Shown piece by piece: positions 28,868 to 40,497 of a stretch of DNA of 64,000 nucleotides; position 1 is the first letter of the stretch, and each line of letters begins with the position of its first letter. Below the pieces are notes generated by a model, which was not told the DNA's origin, did not search any database, and worked only from the letters and a program-made list of their open reading frames with translations. Source of the stretch: an uncultured Flavobacteriaceae bacterium (GTDB taxonomy: Bacteria; Bacteroidota; Bacteroidia; Flavobacteriales; Flavobacteriaceae); NCBI GenBank assembly GCA_937136455.1, contig CAKZOO010000051.1, positions 62,001-126,000 of the forward strand, read 5' to 3'. The position numbers and the translations under genes were made by a program.

Positions 28868-31800
28868 CTATTTAGAAAGAAGTACCCATTGACCACTAGC
28901 AATCAAGGGTTCTGCTTGTTTGAACTTAAGCGATTTTACTTCTCCACTCATGACATTTTTAATCTCAACACGATCGTTACGACCTATTTTTGCGTGCTCT
29001 CTTACAATGGTTTCAACTTTAGATGGACTTCCTGAGGCAGAAGCAGATGCAGCTCTGCTTTGTGCTGCGAGTTCATCAGTGTTGGGGATTTCTTCTTTAG
29101 AGAGTTCTACATGGTCCTTTTTAGCTTTGACTTTACTCGCATCTTGGATTGGTGTATTTTCAGATGGAATTTCACCTTTAAACAAGAATGAGATGATGTC
29201 TTTATTAAGCATTTCAACCATTGTTTTGAAAAGTTCAAAAGCTTCAAATTTGTAAATCAATAAGGGGTCTTTTTGTTCGTGAACCGCCAATTGAACGGAT
29301 TGTTTCAACTCATCCATCTTTCTTAAGTGAGTCTTCCAAGCATCATCAACTATGGCTAAGGTGATGTTTTTCTCAAAATCATCAACAAGGGTCTTTGCTT
29401 TGGATTGGTATGCTTTTTCGAGATTGGTCACTACATTGAGAGTCTTAATTCCATCGGTAAATGGAACGACAATACGTTCGTACTTATTTGTCTGATCTTC
29501 GTACACACGTCGAATTACAGGAAGCGCGATTTCAGCAGCACGTTCCATCTTTTCTTTGTAGTGTGTAAATGCAGATTCGTAAACTTTTTTAGTGATATCA
29601 TCTGGTCTCCCTTTTGTAAATTCTAATTCACTTACAGGGGAGGTGATACTAAAGTATTTGATGAGTTCAAACTCAAAGTTTTTAAAGTCAGATACCGCAG
29701 CATTTGATTCAACAATAATTTCACAGGTATCGTAAATCATATTGGCAATATCCAATTTAAGACGATCTCCCTTGAGTGCGTGTCTTCTTCTTTTGTAAAT
29801 CACTTCACGTTGAGCATTCATCACATCGTCGTATTCCAAAAGACGTTTACGAACCCCAAAATTGTTTTCTTCTACTTTTTTCTGAGCGCGTTCAATTGAT
29901 TTGGTCATCATAGAATGCTGAATCACTTCACCTTCTTCAAGCCCCATGCGATCCATGAGTTTAGCGACACGATCCGATCCGAATAAACGCATTAAATTGT
30001 CTTCAAGAGATACGTAAAATTGAGAACTTCCAGGATCTCCTTGACGTCCGGAACGACCTCTTAGCTGACGGTCCACACGTCTTGAATCGTGACGTTCAGT
30101 ACCAATAATAGCTAAACCTCCATTCTTTTTGACGATTTCAGATAATTTGATATCAGTACCACGTCCAGCCATGTTGGTGGCAATAGTTACCATTCCTTCT
30201 TTCCCTGCTTCAGATACAATATCTGCTTCTTTTTTGTGAAGCTTTGCATTGAGGACATTATGAGGAATTTTTTGAATAGTCAACATTCTAGAGAGCAATT
30301 CTGAAATTTCTACAGATGTGGTTCCAATAAGTACTGGTCTTCCTTCTCTAGAGAGTTTGACAACTTCTTCTCCAACAGCATTGTATTTTTCTCTTTTGGT
30401 TTTGTAGATTAGATCTTCACGATCTGCTCTAGCAATTGGTCTGTTGGTAGGTATTTCTACCACATCAAGTTTGTAGATTTCCCAGAATTCTCCGGCTTCA
30501 GTAATCGCTGTACCCGTCATCCCTGAAAGCTTGCGATACATTCTAAAGTAATTTTGAAGCGTTACTGTTGCATAGGTTTGAGTCATTGCCTCAATCTTTA
30601 CATTTTCTTTTGCTTCTATTGCTTGATGTAATCCGTCGGAATAACGTCTTCCGTCCATGATACGACCAGTTTGCTCATCTACGATAAGAACCTTATTGTC
30701 CATCACCACGTATTCGATATCTTTTTCAAATAGGGTATAGGCTTTAAATAACTGAGTTAAAGTATGAATGCGTTCACTCTTTACACCAAAATCTTTAAAA
30801 AGTTCGTCTTTGAGTTCAGCTTCTTGTTCGATGTCTAAATTTTGACTCTCGATAGCTGCAATTTCTGAACCGATATCAGGAAGTACAAAGAAATCTTTGT
30901 GGTCTTCGTCAGAAATGGTCGCAACCCCTTTTTCGGTTAATTCAACCTGATTGGTTTTTTCGTCAATTGTAAAATAGAGTTCCTCATCTACAAGGTGCAT
31001 TTCTCTATTGTTGTCTTGCATATAGAAGTTTTCAGTCTTCTGCAATAACATTTTAATTCCTTCTTCACTTAAGAATTTGATCAGTGCTTTGTTCTTAGGA
31101 AGTCCTCTGTGAACTCTCAAAAGCAAAAAACCTCCTTCTTTGGTATCTCCATCAGCGATTAATTTTTTGGCTTCTGCAAGTACTCCATTAAGGTATTTTC
31201 TCTGTTGTGCTACTAGATCCGCAACCTTTGGTTTGAGTTCATTAAACTCATGGCGATCTCCATGAGGAACAGGTCCAGAAATAATTAGTGGTGTTCTAGC
31301 ATCATCGATTAGTACTGAATCCACCTCATCTACAATAGCGTAATGATGGGGGCGTTGAACCAGTTCAGATGGATTGTGAGCCATATTGTCTCTCAGGTAA
31401 TCAAAACCAAATTCATTGTTAGTACCATAGGTAATATCAGCTAAATAGGCTGCTCTTCTTCCCTCAGAATTCGGCTGGTGATTGTCGATACAATCCACAC
31501 TTAATCCGTGAAATTCAAATAAGGGTGCCATCCATGCACTATCCCTCTTGGCGAGGTAATCGTTTACTGTTACTAAGTGAACTCCTTGTCCTGCTAACGC
31601 ATTGAGGTATACAGGAAGAGTTGCAACTAATGTTTTACCTTCACCAGTTTGCATTTCAGCAATTTTTCCTTGGTGAAGCACCATTCCTCCGATGAGCTGC
31701 ACATCGTAATGAATCATATCCCATTTGACAGGGGTTCCAGCAGCATCCCACTCTGTCTGCCAAATAGCATGATCTCCACTGAGTTGTACATATTGTTTTG

Positions 31801-32227
31801 AACCAGAAATTTTGATGTCAAAACTAGAGGCTTTTACTTTAATGGTATCGTTTTCAACAAATCTTCTCGCAGTTTCTTTTACAACTGCAAAAGCTTCTGG
31901 TAGTAGTTCGTTTAGGGTATCTTCTGTCTTTTTGTAAATGACGTCTCTTAGCTCATCGATTCTTTGATAAGCTTCATCGTTCTTGTCGACATCTAATTCA
32001 TTTTCTATTTGAAGTTCAAGACTTTTAATTTCTTCATTTTCAGTTTGAATGGAACTTGCAATTCGCTCTTTAAAAGTAGTAGTCTTGGCTCTTAATTCAT
32101 CATGACTCAATGCTTTTAGTCCTTCTTCGAAACTCTTGATTTGTGAAATGATAGGTTGGAGTTCTTGTACGTCTCTCTTTGCTTTATCCCCTACAAAAAC
32201 TTTTAGGATCTTATTTACAATACTCAT
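28868..32227 (-). CDS. secA: preprotein translocase subunit SecA
   Basis: 1119 aa; [51 protein letters not shown]. Confidence 0.98.
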   Translation of the reverse strand: MSIVNKILKVFVGDKAKRDVQELQPIISQIKSFEEGLKALSHDELRAKTTTFKERIASSIQTENEEIKSLELQIENELDVDKNDEAYQRIDELRDVIYKKTEDTLNELLPEAFAVVKETARRFVENDTIKVKASSFDIKISGSKQYVQLSGDHAIWQTEWDAAGTPVKWDMIHYDVQLIGGMVLHQGKIAEMQTGEGKTLVATLPVYLNALAGQGVHLVTVNDYLAKRDSAWMAPLFEFHGLSVDCIDNHQPNSEGRRAAYLADITYGTNNEFGFDYLRDNMAHNPSELVQRPHHYAIVDEVDSVLIDDARTPLIISGPVPHGDRHEFNELKPKVADLVAQQRKYLNGVLAEAKKLIADGDTKEGGFLLLRVHRGLPKNKALIKFLSEEGIKMLLQKTENFYMQDNNREMHLVDEELYFTIDEKTNQVELTEKGVATISDEDHKDFFVLPDIGSEIAAIESQNLDIEQEAELKDELFKDFGVKSERIHTLTQLFKAYTLFEKDIEYVVMDNKVLIVDEQTGRIMDGRRYSDGLHQAIEAKENVKIEAMTQTYATVTLQNYFRMYRKLSGMTGTAITEAGEFWEIYKLDVVEIPTNRPIARADREDLIYKTKREKYNAVGEEVVKLSREGRPVLIGTTSVEISELLSRMLTIQKIPHNVLNAKLHKKEADIVSEAGKEGMVTIATNMAGRGTDIKLSEIVKKNGGLAIIGTERHDSRRVDRQLRGRSGRQGDPGSSQFYVSLEDNLMRLFGSDRVAKLMDRMGLEEGEVIQHSMMTKSIERAQKKVEENNFGVRKRLLEYDDVMNAQREVIYKRRRHALKGDRLKLDIANMIYDTCEIIVESNAAVSDFKNFEFELIKYFSITSPVSELEFTKGRPDDITKKVYESAFTHYKEKMERAAEIALPVIRRVYEDQTNKYERIVVPFTDGIKTLNVVTNLEKAYQSKAKTLVDDFEKNITLAIVDDAWKTHLRKMDELKQSVQLAVHEQKDPLLIYKFEAFELFKTMVEMLNKDIISFLFKGEIPSENTPIQDASKVKAKKDHVELSKEEIPNTDELAAQSRAASASASGSPSKVETIVREHAKIGRNDRVEIKNVMSGEVKSLKFKQAEPLIASGQWVLLSK

Positions 32228-32311
32228 AATATGTGTTATCTAACCGTAAGGTTGCTTAATTTGTTCAGTTAAAGGCAAAAGTCATGCCTATTTGAATAGC
32301 TTCAAAAATAC

Positions 32312-32342
32312 ATAAAAAAAAAGCCTCCTAAGAGACTTTTTT
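32312..32342 (-). terminator. Putative intrinsic terminator downstream of the DUF2795 gene
   Basis: AAAAAGcCTC-CTAA-GAGaCTTTTTT with one mismatch. Confidence 0.6.
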
Positions 32343-32364
32343 GACTAATTATGTCATGTTTTTT

Positions 32365-32613
32365 TTAATACTCGTCTTCATTCCAAAGATAATCCTCATC
32401 AGTAGGATAATCTGGCCAAATTTCATCGATGGATTCATAGATCTCTCCACCTTCTTCTTCCATGGATTGAAGGTTTTCAACAACCTCTAAAGGCGCTCCA
32501 GTTCTAATAGCATAATCGATTAATTCGTCCTTTGTTGCTGGCCAAGGAGCATCACTTAAATACGAAGCTAATTCTAATGTCCAATACATAGTTGTAAAAT
32601 AAAATTTTTGCAA
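32365..32613 (-). CDS. DUF2795 domain-containing protein
   Basis: 82 aa; MYWTLELASYLSDAPWPATKDELIDYAIRTGAPLEVVENLQSMEEEGG. Confidence 0.85.
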   Translation of the reverse strand: MQKFYFTTMYWTLELASYLSDAPWPATKDELIDYAIRTGAPLEVVENLQSMEEEGGEIYESIDEIWPDYPTDEDYLWNEDEY

Positions 32614-32677
32614 AAATAAATTTTATAACAACAAAAGCAAGTAAATGTGCAAGTATTTTAAGATAAATTAACGATGA

Positions 32678-33208
32678 TTATGGTAACCACTTAATTTCAA
32701 GTACATTAAGTTTGTGTGAATAGTATCGTGAAAGGCAAAATAAAGCGTCAGATAAACGGTTTATATAGACGAGTATTTCAGGTTTTAAAGAATATTTATT
32801 GTCATAGCTGACAAGATGTCGCTCTACACGTCTACAAACTGCTCTTGCAATTTGAATATTAGATACGAGCGGGTGTCCGCCATAGATAATGAAGTTTCGA
32901 AGAGGAGGCAATTCATCTTGAATTTGATCAATGACTAATTCTAGTTCCTTTATCGAATTATCTGTAGGAAAATCAGTGGTCATTTGATCAGTAGCAACAA
33001 ATCCACCAATTGCTAAAAGCGAATGTTGAATCCCGATAATTAAGGGATGGTATTCGGTTTGATTTTGATCATCTCTGAGTTTACCCATCCAAGCCTGTAA
33101 TTCATCTAGATCTCCTAAAACTGAAAACACTAGTTCGTCTTTTGGACGCTTTTTTTGATCTCCGAGAGAGGATAGTCCACGATCTCCTTTTTTAGTGTAA
33201 ATACTCAT
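32678..33208 (-). CDS. cob(I)yrinic acid a,c-diamide adenosyltransferase (PduO type)
   Basis: YTKKGDRGLSSLGDQ; GDLDELQAWMG; ARAVCRRVERHLV; YINRLSDALFCLSRY. Confidence 0.9.
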   Translation of the reverse strand: MSIYTKKGDRGLSSLGDQKKRPKDELVFSVLGDLDELQAWMGKLRDDQNQTEYHPLIIGIQHSLLAIGGFVATDQMTTDFPTDNSIKELELVIDQIQDELPPLRNFIIYGGHPLVSNIQIARAVCRRVERHLVSYDNKYSLKPEILVYINRLSDALFCLSRYYSHKLNVLEIKWLP

Positions 33209-33684
33209 GTTCTTAATTTAAAATGTTCTTTGCGTTGAGTCGGTCTAAAAAACAACAAACCAAAGTGGTAACAATCAATACTGACATCAATTTTTGTGTT
33301 TTCACAGAGTTGATTCCAAATTTTGGTCTGTTCTTTGGATTCGTATAAATCGGTAACAAAGATAGGATTTTTACCTTCTAAAATGGCTTTGTCTATTATC
33401 TCAAACTCCTTTGTTGAATAACAATGAAGTTGTCCTTCAGCTGATGGATCAGTTTTCACGTCTGAAATAATTGAATACAAATGCTTTAATGAATCAGAAC
33501 AATTAATTTGACGGAATTTAAAATAGGAAATAACTCTCTGTAGTCCTTGAAGTGTTCGATTCTTATTTTTGATTTGTTTATTTCTGAGTCCCTGAGTGTA
33601 TAGTTTGTAAACAAATGGAGAATGAATTCCGTGTTGGTTTTTAGAATCCCATAAAAATTGAATGTATGTTATAACCCCTCTCAT
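33205..33684 (-). CDS. methyltransferase-family-like protein apparently lacking the SAM-binding core
   Basis: N-terminal NQHGIHSPFVYKL and C-terminal IDCYHFGLLFFRPTQRKEHFKLR resemble a Bacteroidota class I methyltransferase family; only 159 aa. Confidence 0.55.
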   Translation of the reverse strand: MRGVITYIQFLWDSKNQHGIHSPFVYKLYTQGLRNKQIKNKNRTLQGLQRVISYFKFRQINCSDSLKHLYSIISDVKTDPSAEGQLHCYSTKEFEIIDKAILEGKNPIFVTDLYESKEQTKIWNQLCENTKIDVSIDCYHFGLLFFRPTQRKEHFKLRT

Positions 33685-33686
33685 TT

Positions 33687-35540
33687 CTAAGAATCTAATA
33701 GTTCACCGAGTTCAAACCACTTTAGGGTGAGCTCGTCGATGGTGTTTGTTAATTGCTTTAGTGTTTTAGAGCGCTTTTCAATTTCATCAAGCTCGATACC
33801 CTCTTCTAAGAAGGAAGCCTCTAAAGCACTTTTTTCCGATTCTAAACGTTTGATTTTGGTTTCTAGTTTATTGAATTCCTTTCGATTGTTGTGCTGTGTT
33901 TTTTGTGTATCGTCTTCACGAGTGTTTTGAATTCTCTGGTCTTTACTGCTCTGTTGTGGTTTTGAATCCTCATAGACTCTGTAATCGGAATAATTTCCTG
34001 GAAAATCTTCAATTTCTGAACTAGACTTAAACACAAATAAATGATCGACTATTTTGTCCATAAAAAAACGGTCATGCGATACCACAACTAAACAGCCAGG
34101 AAAGTCCAGTAAAAATGACTCCAATACTCCAAGGGTGACAATATCTAGATCATTGGTGGGTTCGTCTAGAATTAAAAAATTGGGATTTTGAATTAGAACG
34201 GTACAGAGATAAAGTCTTTTTCGTTCACCACCACTTAGCTTTTCAACGAAGTCGTATTGTTTTTTACCCTCAAACAAAAAACGTTCAAGCAATTGAGACG
34301 CACTGATTTGTCTCCCTTTTTTTAAGGGAATATAATCTCCGTAATCCCTGATGACATCGATGACTTTTTGCCCTGGTTTGACTTCGATCCCCCCTTGAGT
34401 GTAATAACCAATTTTTATGGTTTCACCGAAGACTATTTTTCCACTATCTGGCTTTTGAGATCCAGATATGAGGTTCAAAAAGGTCGATTTTCCAGTGCCA
34501 TTTTTGCCGATGATTCCTAAGCGTTCACCCTTTTGAAAATTATAATTAATTCCCTCGAAAAGAGTTTTTTCTCCGTAAGACTTCGATATGTTGTGAAGTT
34601 CGATAATCTTATTTCCCAAACGTTCCATTTGAAATTCAATTTCAACCTGGTGATCATTTCTTCTCTGATGAGCTCGTTCTTTTATCTGTGAAAAATCATC
34701 AATTCTAGATTTTGATTTGGTAGTTCTCGCCTTGGGCTGTCTTCGCATCCAGGAGAGTTCTTTTTTGTAGAGTTGTTTACTCTTATGGAGTTCAACGGCC
34801 TCTTGTTGTAGTCTCATTTCCTTTTTCTCAAGAAAATAAGAGTAATTTCCGCTATAAGGATAAAGAATTCCTTCATCCAGTTCTAGAATTTGATTACACA
34901 CACGCTCGAGGAAATAGCGATCGTGGGTGACCATGAATAAAGCAATTTTTTCTTTTGCAAAATAGTCTTCTAACCATTCAATCATTTCTAAATCCAAATG
35001 GTTGGTCGGCTCGTCAAGAATCAGTAGATCTGGTTTGTTGAGTAGTGCATTGGCAAGTGCTAGCCTTTTTCGTTGTCCCCCTGAGAGTTCTTTTACTTTG
35101 AGATCTAAGTCCTCTAGTTTTAACTTATAGAGAATTTGCTTGTATTGAGTTTCAAAGTCCCAAGCTTGATGGCGATCCATAGCTTCGAATGCTTTTTGAT
35201 AAACCGTTTCATCTTCTGGATTTTTAAGTGCAATTTCGTAATTGTGAATGACTTCTAAAATCTCATTGTCAGAATCAAAAATGCTTTCTTCAATGGTTTT
35301 GTTTTCGTCTAACTCAGGTTCTTGAGCTAAGTAGGAGGTGCGTATGCCTTTTCGGTAATTGACCATCCCTGTATCGGGGACATCTGCTCCGGATAAAATA
35401 TTGAGAATGGAAGTTTTACCACTGCCGTTCTTTGCAATTAATGCTACTTTTTGCCCTGCGTTTAATCCGAAAGACAATCCTTCAAAGAGCACTAAATCCC
35501 CATAGGATTTACTGATTTGTTCAACACTTAAAAGATTCAT
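33687..35540 (-). CDS. ABC-F family ATP-binding protein
   Basis: Two ABC cassettes (KNGSGKTS, KNGTGKST), two LSGGxRKRL signatures, ABC_tran_Xtn linker, C-terminal coiled coil. Confidence 0.96.
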   Translation of the reverse strand: MNLLSVEQISKSYGDLVLFEGLSFGLNAGQKVALIAKNGSGKTSILNILSGADVPDTGMVNYRKGIRTSYLAQEPELDENKTIEESIFDSDNEILEVIHNYEIALKNPEDETVYQKAFEAMDRHQAWDFETQYKQILYKLKLEDLDLKVKELSGGQRKRLALANALLNKPDLLILDEPTNHLDLEMIEWLEDYFAKEKIALFMVTHDRYFLERVCNQILELDEGILYPYSGNYSYFLEKKEMRLQQEAVELHKSKQLYKKELSWMRRQPKARTTKSKSRIDDFSQIKERAHQRRNDHQVEIEFQMERLGNKIIELHNISKSYGEKTLFEGINYNFQKGERLGIIGKNGTGKSTFLNLISGSQKPDSGKIVFGETIKIGYYTQGGIEVKPGQKVIDVIRDYGDYIPLKKGRQISASQLLERFLFEGKKQYDFVEKLSGGERKRLYLCTVLIQNPNFLILDEPTNDLDIVTLGVLESFLLDFPGCLVVVSHDRFFMDKIVDHLFVFKSSSEIEDFPGNYSDYRVYEDSKPQQSSKDQRIQNTREDDTQKTQHNNRKEFNKLETKIKRLESEKSALEASFLEEGIELDEIEKRSKTLKQLTNTIDELTLKWFELGELLDS

Positions 35541-36685
35541 GCTCTAGAGGTGTTTAAATACGATTTAACAAGTAAAATAGTGAGTGAAGTAATAAGTGGA
35601 TAAAGTGTAAAATTAAATGACTGTAAGCCGCTTAAAGCAATGATAGGAATGAAAAGTATTCCAAATAGGATGATCAGATGAATTGCCTTTATTAGTTTAG
35701 GCTTTATTTTTTTTGAGGCTATTAAAATCAATAATAAAGGGTTGGCCCACAATATATTAAAGTTGTTTTGAGTCATATCATGATCAGTCAAAAACCACAA
35801 AAATAAAATGCCAACACCAACTGCTGCTGCTAATCCAAATAGAGTTGAAGACCAATAAGTAATCGAGACCGTTTTAATGATCAAGCCCAAAGTTATCACA
35901 AGAATTAAACTAAAGATCACTAAGGGAGAAACTACAGAAAAGCTAGACTCATTTGATTTGGTTTGAGGGATAAGTTCTCTTTGAGAAGCTACTAAAGCTT
36001 CAGTTCCAATGCTGCTGTTTTTCAATTGTAATTCAATATTCTCAGGCAAGAAACGATGCTGGTAATCGGTGGCTACATTGTCAATTTTAGAACCTAAAGC
36101 AATGTCAATTCCCAATGCCCCCCAGCTATTTAGGTCTAGACGATCGTTTATTAAAGCTCTAAAACTTTTGTTTTGAGGAATAAATTCTTCCTCAAAGTTG
36201 ATGTCACTGCTAGCGAGGTCGATTACATCGATCATTTTAGTGGCACAATTGTTAAAAAAGAAGTGATAGGAATAAGTTCTGTTTTCAGGCTTCGCATTGT
36301 TTTCAAGAAACTGAAGTAGTTTGTTTTGTTGCTGGGTATTGAGATTTAATTCCTGTTCTACAACTGAGCGCCCTTCTATTCGATATTGATTGATGAAATC
36401 ACTGCTGCGATGTCTTACGAGCATATAATCCAATCTACCTTTGGCAAAGTTGAGATAAAAATTAGGTTGAGTAAAATCAAAAACACCGTAATTGTAGATC
36501 AGATCCATTCGATTGACTGGATCTTTAACGCGTATTGCTGAATGTCCAAATTTGGAATAGAGTTCCTCTCCAGGACCACAAGTTAGAATGCTTATTTTTG
36601 CCTCTTTTGACAGATAGGGAATTTGAGCCCAACTGAAGTTAAAGAGCAATATTGTAAAAAAAATGAGGATCTTGTTTTTCATCAA
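35537..36685 (-). CDS. DUF4105 domain-containing exported membrane protein
   Basis: LLTCGPGEELYSKFGHSAIRVKDP-type motif; YNYGVFDFTQPNFYLNFAKGRLDYML; C-terminal TM helices. Confidence 0.9.
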   Translation of the reverse strand: MMKNKILIFFTILLFNFSWAQIPYLSKEAKISILTCGPGEELYSKFGHSAIRVKDPVNRMDLIYNYGVFDFTQPNFYLNFAKGRLDYMLVRHRSSDFINQYRIEGRSVVEQELNLNTQQQNKLLQFLENNAKPENRTYSYHFFFNNCATKMIDVIDLASSDINFEEEFIPQNKSFRALINDRLDLNSWGALGIDIALGSKIDNVATDYQHRFLPENIELQLKNSSIGTEALVASQRELIPQTKSNESSFSVVSPLVIFSLILVITLGLIIKTVSITYWSSTLFGLAAAVGVGILFLWFLTDHDMTQNNFNILWANPLLLILIASKKIKPKLIKAIHLIILFGILFIPIIALSGLQSFNFTLYPLITSLTILLVKSYLNTSRA

Positions 36686-36756
36686 CTACAAATATCGATA
36701 AAATTTGTGGGAAACAACAGGGCTTCATCTCATTCTTATTTGTGTATCTTTACCCT

Positions 36757-37491
36757 ATGAAATCAATCAAATCATTTGTGCCAAATGCCATAAGTTTTTT
36801 AAATCTCAATTCAGGGGTATTGGCTGTTATTGCTGCATTAGATGGGCAGTTAGTTTTATCTGTAGGCTTTGTTCTCTTAGGAATTTTCTTTGATTTTTTT
36901 GACGGTTTAGCTGCCAGAGCTCTCAATGCAAAAAGTCAATTAGGAGTGCAATTGGATTCTTTTGCCGATTTAATCACTTCAGGACTAGCACCGGGTATAT
37001 TATTGATGCAGTTAATGGTATCAGCCACTTTCGGAGCTTCATCTCAATTATCACTATTTGAAGCAGTAATGGAGCAACCCCTAATACTTATCGGATTGTT
37101 TGTGCCTATGGGATCTGCTTTTCGCTTGGGGGTGTTTAATATAGACGATAGTCAATCAGATTCCTTTATTGGTTTACCGACTCCAGCGAATGCGATTCTC
37201 TTATCCTCATTAGTATTAATTAAATCCTATCAAGCTGATAGTTTTTTGACTCCACTGATTCACAATAGCTATTTCTTGATGTTTATCGCTGTATTGAGCG
37301 CCTTTTTGCTCAATGCACCTGTGCGCTTGTTTTCTTTTAAGTTTACAAATCTCAGTTTTAAAGACAACAAACTTAGAATACTCTTAATAGTATTGATAGT
37401 GATTTTTCTGGTTGTATTTAAGTGGAGTGGCCTACCGATGATTATTCTCACATATCTACTCTTAGGGAATTGGAAAAGCCTTAAAAAGTAA
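36757..37491 (+). CDS. pssA: CDP-diacylglycerol-serine O-phosphatidyltransferase (ATG 36757)
   Basis: [39 protein letters not shown]-alcohol phosphatidyltransferase motif. Confidence 0.95.
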   Translation: MKSIKSFVPNAISFLNLNSGVLAVIAALDGQLVLSVGFVLLGIFFDFFDGLAARALNAKSQLGVQLDSFADLITSGLAPGILLMQLMVSATFGASSQLSLFEAVMEQPLILIGLFVPMGSAFRLGVFNIDDSQSDSFIGLPTPANAILLSSLVLIKSYQADSFLTPLIHNSYFLMFIAVLSAFLLNAPVRLFSFKFTNLSFKDNKLRILLIVLIVIFLVVFKWSGLPMIILTYLLLGNWKSLKK

Positions 37492-38221
37492 TCTTCTTCT
37501 CTCTGAGTTCGAAATTTTGACCTAGGTAAACTTTACGTACCATTTCGTCTTTTGCCAGGTCCGAAGGAGTCCCCGATTTTAGAATTCCACCTTCAAACAT
37601 CAAATAAGAACGCTCCGTAATCGCAAGAGTTTCTTGTACGTTGTGATCGGTGATTAAGATTCCAATATTTCTGTTTTTAAGTTGAGCTACAATGCGTTGA
37701 ATGTCTTCAACAGCTATGGGATCCACTCCAGCAAATGGTTCGTCTAAAAGAATGAAATTTGGATCTGTGGCTAGAGCTCTTGCAATTTCAGTGCGACGTC
37801 GTTCACCGCCCGAGAGTAAGTCTCCTCGGTTGGTTCTAATATGATTAAGACTGAATTCAGCTAAAAGAGATTCTAATTTTTCTTCTTGCTGTTGTTTGCT
37901 GTAATCGGTGAGTTGTAGAACACTCAAGATATTGTCTTCTACACTTAATTTTCTAAAGACAGATGCTTCTTGAGCTAGGTATCCAATACCATTTTGAGCT
38001 CGCTTGTACATGGGGTAGGAAGTGATGTCCTTATCATTGAGGTAAATAGCCCCTCCATTGGGTTTGATAAGTCCAACAATCATATAGAATGAGGTTGTTT
38101 TTCCAGCGCCATTAGGACCGAGTAGTCCGACAATTTCTCCTTGTTTTACTTCGAGAGAAATGCCTTTAACGACTTTTCTTCCTCTGTAGGATTTAATGAT
38201 ATTTTCAGCTCTTAGTATCAT
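37481..38221 (-). CDS. lptB: LPS export ABC transporter ATP-binding protein
   Basis: [53 protein letters not shown]. Confidence 0.96.
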   Translation of the reverse strand: MILRAENIIKSYRGRKVVKGISLEVKQGEIVGLLGPNGAGKTTSFYMIVGLIKPNGGAIYLNDKDITSYPMYKRAQNGIGYLAQEASVFRKLSVEDNILSVLQLTDYSKQQQEEKLESLLAEFSLNHIRTNRGDLLSGGERRRTEIARALATDPNFILLDEPFAGVDPIAVEDIQRIVAQLKNRNIGILITDHNVQETLAITERSYLMFEGGILKSGTPSDLAKDEMVRKVYLGQNFELREKKITF

Positions 38222-38222
38222 A

Positions 38223-38570
38223 TTAAACGGTTTCTTCTAGTACTTCCCAATATTCATAAGCTCTTCTCAAATGAGGTATTACAATAGTTCCTCCAACAAG
38301 GGTGGCAATACTTAAGGTTTCCATAACTTCTTCTTTAGAGGCTCCAGCTTCTTTGCTCTTCTCGAGGTGATATTTGATACAGTCATCACATCGAAGGACC
38401 GCAGAAGAAACCAAACCTAAAAGCTCTTTAGTCTTTTCGTCTAGGGCTCCTTTAGTATAAGCATTGGTATCGAGATTAAAGATACGTTTAATTATTTTGT
38501 TGTTGTCAGCCAATAGCTTATCGTTCATTTTAGAACGATACTCGTTAAACTCTTGAACAGGATTACTCAT
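38223..38570 (-). CDS. carboxymuconolactone decarboxylase family protein
   Basis: [41 protein letters not shown] (AhpD-like CxxC). Confidence 0.93.
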   Translation of the reverse strand: MSNPVQEFNEYRSKMNDKLLADNNKIIKRIFNLDTNAYTKGALDEKTKELLGLVSSAVLRCDDCIKYHLEKSKEAGASKEEVMETLSIATLVGGTIVIPHLRRAYEYWEVLEETV

Positions 38571-39390
38571 TCTTTTTTTCTTTTCGTTTTTCTCGTTTTA
38601 ATACGATTCTAGAAATTCCAATGCTGATTTGATACAGTATTAAAATTGGAACAGCAACAATAATTTGACTCGCAATATCTGGAGGAGTGATGATGGCTGA
38701 AAGTATGAAAACGGCAACTACAGCAAATTTTCTGTATTTTTTCATTCCTTCAGGAGTCACTAATCCAACCTTAGTAAGAAAATAGATTAATATGGGTAAT
38801 TCAAATATTAAACCAGAAGCAATAACAGAGGTTCTTATAGTTGAAATATACGATTGTAAGTCAATGTCATTGTGAACCATATCACTTACAGTGTAACTAC
38901 CTAAAAAGTTTACAGAAAGCGGAGCTACTACATAGTATCCAAACAAAACACCTGTGAAAAATAAAAAGGAAGCGATAAAGATAAATCCTTTAGCGTTTGA
39001 ACGTTCCTTTTCATAGAGACCAGGTCCGATAAAACTCCATAGCTCATACAATATGTATGGAAATCCAACGATAAAACCAGCCCATATAGAAGTCCATAAG
39101 TGGGCAGAGAATTGACCTGCCATCTCTCGTGACTGAATTTCAAAGAGGGGTTCAGCTATACAAAAACTATCATCGATTCCAAAGTATTGAGAGATTTTAC
39201 AAAATACTTGATAGGTTGGAAAATCACCGTGATAAGGCCCCAAAAGAACCACGTCAAAAATAAAACCCTTCATCACAAAGGCGACTACTCCGACGATTAA
39301 AACTGCTAATGTTGCCCTAATTAAATGCCATCTAAGTTCTTCTAAATGGTCTAAAAATGACATGGAATTTACGTCTTTCTTTTTACTCAT
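38563..39390 (-). CDS. tatC: twin-arginine translocase subunit TatC
   Basis: MSFLDHLEELRWHLIRA; six TM helices. Confidence 0.97.
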   Translation of the reverse strand: MSKKKDVNSMSFLDHLEELRWHLIRATLAVLIVGVVAFVMKGFIFDVVLLGPYHGDFPTYQVFCKISQYFGIDDSFCIAEPLFEIQSREMAGQFSAHLWTSIWAGFIVGFPYILYELWSFIGPGLYEKERSNAKGFIFIASFLFFTGVLFGYYVVAPLSVNFLGSYTVSDMVHNDIDLQSYISTIRTSVIASGLIFELPILIYFLTKVGLVTPEGMKKYRKFAVVAVFILSAIITPPDIASQIIVAVPILILYQISIGISRIVLKREKRKEKKNE

Positions 39391-40355
39391 TATACGATAC
39401 CTTCTTTTATAAGGTTATGGAGGTGTACCACTCCTTTGTAGTTGTTTTGATCGATCACTATCACTTGAGTGATATTGTGCTTCTGCATTAGAGAAAGAAC
39501 CTCAACCGCAAGAGTAGAGGAAGTAATTGTCTTTGGAGAAGCAGTCATAATATCGATTGCTTTTAAGTTGCTAATATCGTCAAATTGATTTAACATTCGT
39601 CGAATATCTCCATCGGTAATGATTCCAATAACCTTGTTTTGATCCATAACAGGACTTACTCCAAGCATATTTTTTGAAATTTCAACGATAACTTCCTTTA
39701 CAAGGGTGTTTTTGTCAACCTTAGGTTTTAAATTTTCTTTGGCGATATCACCTGCGGTTAAATAGAGTTGTTTTCCAAGAGAACCACCTGGGTGATACCT
39801 TGCAAAATCACTAGCATCAAATCCTCTTTGTTCTAAAAGACAAACCGCTAGAGCATCTCCCATAGCGAGCTGGGTACTCGTAGAAGTCGTTGGAGCTAAA
39901 TTATTAGGACAGGCTTCCTGTTCTACATAGGTGTTGAGAATATAATCGGAATTAGTGCCTAAAAAAGATTCTGGATTTCCAGTGATGGCAATAAGTTTAT
40001 TAGGTCTTCTTTTTAAGAGGGGTATCAATGCTTTTATTTCTGGAGTATTTCCACTTTTTGAAATACAAATCACAACATCTTCATCTTGAATAGTTCCTAA
40101 ATCTCCGTGAATAGCATCGGCAGCATGCATAAAAATCGATGGCGTTCCAGTAGAATTTAGGGTAGCAACTATTTTTGTGGCAATAGCCGCACTTTTTCCA
40201 ATTCCACTAATAACGACCCTTCCCTTGGATTTTAGTATGCAATCAACGGTATGGCTAAAATCATCAGTAAGTAATTCTGACAAGTTGTTAATGGCTTTGC
40301 TTTCCAACTCAAAAGTTCGCTTAGCGCGGTCTAAAATGCGATTACTATCTATCAA
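39390..40355 (-). CDS. kdsD: arabinose-5-phosphate isomerase (KpsF/GutQ family), TTG start
   Basis: SIS domain GIGKSAAIATKIVATLNSTGTPS...HGDLG; CBS pair. Confidence 0.95.
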   Translation of the reverse strand: MIDSNRILDRAKRTFELESKAINNLSELLTDDFSHTVDCILKSKGRVVISGIGKSAAIATKIVATLNSTGTPSIFMHAADAIHGDLGTIQDEDVVICISKSGNTPEIKALIPLLKRRPNKLIAITGNPESFLGTNSDYILNTYVEQEACPNNLAPTTSTSTQLAMGDALAVCLLEQRGFDASDFARYHPGGSLGKQLYLTAGDIAKENLKPKVDKNTLVKEVIVEISKNMLGVSPVMDQNKVIGIITDGDIRRMLNQFDDISNLKAIDIMTASPKTITSSTLAVEVLSLMQKHNITQVIVIDQNNYKGVVHLHNLIKEGIV

Positions 40356-40377
40356 ATCTCTGTTTTCTAATTTCTCA

Positions 40378-40385
40378 CAAAATTA
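40378..40385 (-). promoter_or_regulatory. -7 box TAATTTTG upstream of kdsD
   Basis: CAAAATTA on the + strand, exact TAnnTTTG on the minus strand. Confidence 0.5.
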
Positions 40386-40497
40386 AACATTCTTGTTTCA
40401 ACCGTAGTTGAAAGTTTATAAAAATAAGATTATAATTTAAATTCAATGAAAATTTCATATATTGAAGTAGGAAATTACTGACTACAGAATTTTTTAA

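Noticed and set aside
32228-32280. AACC-GTAA-GGTT mini-hairpin in the secA leader as a regulatory element
   Set aside because: A 4-bp stem is too short to support
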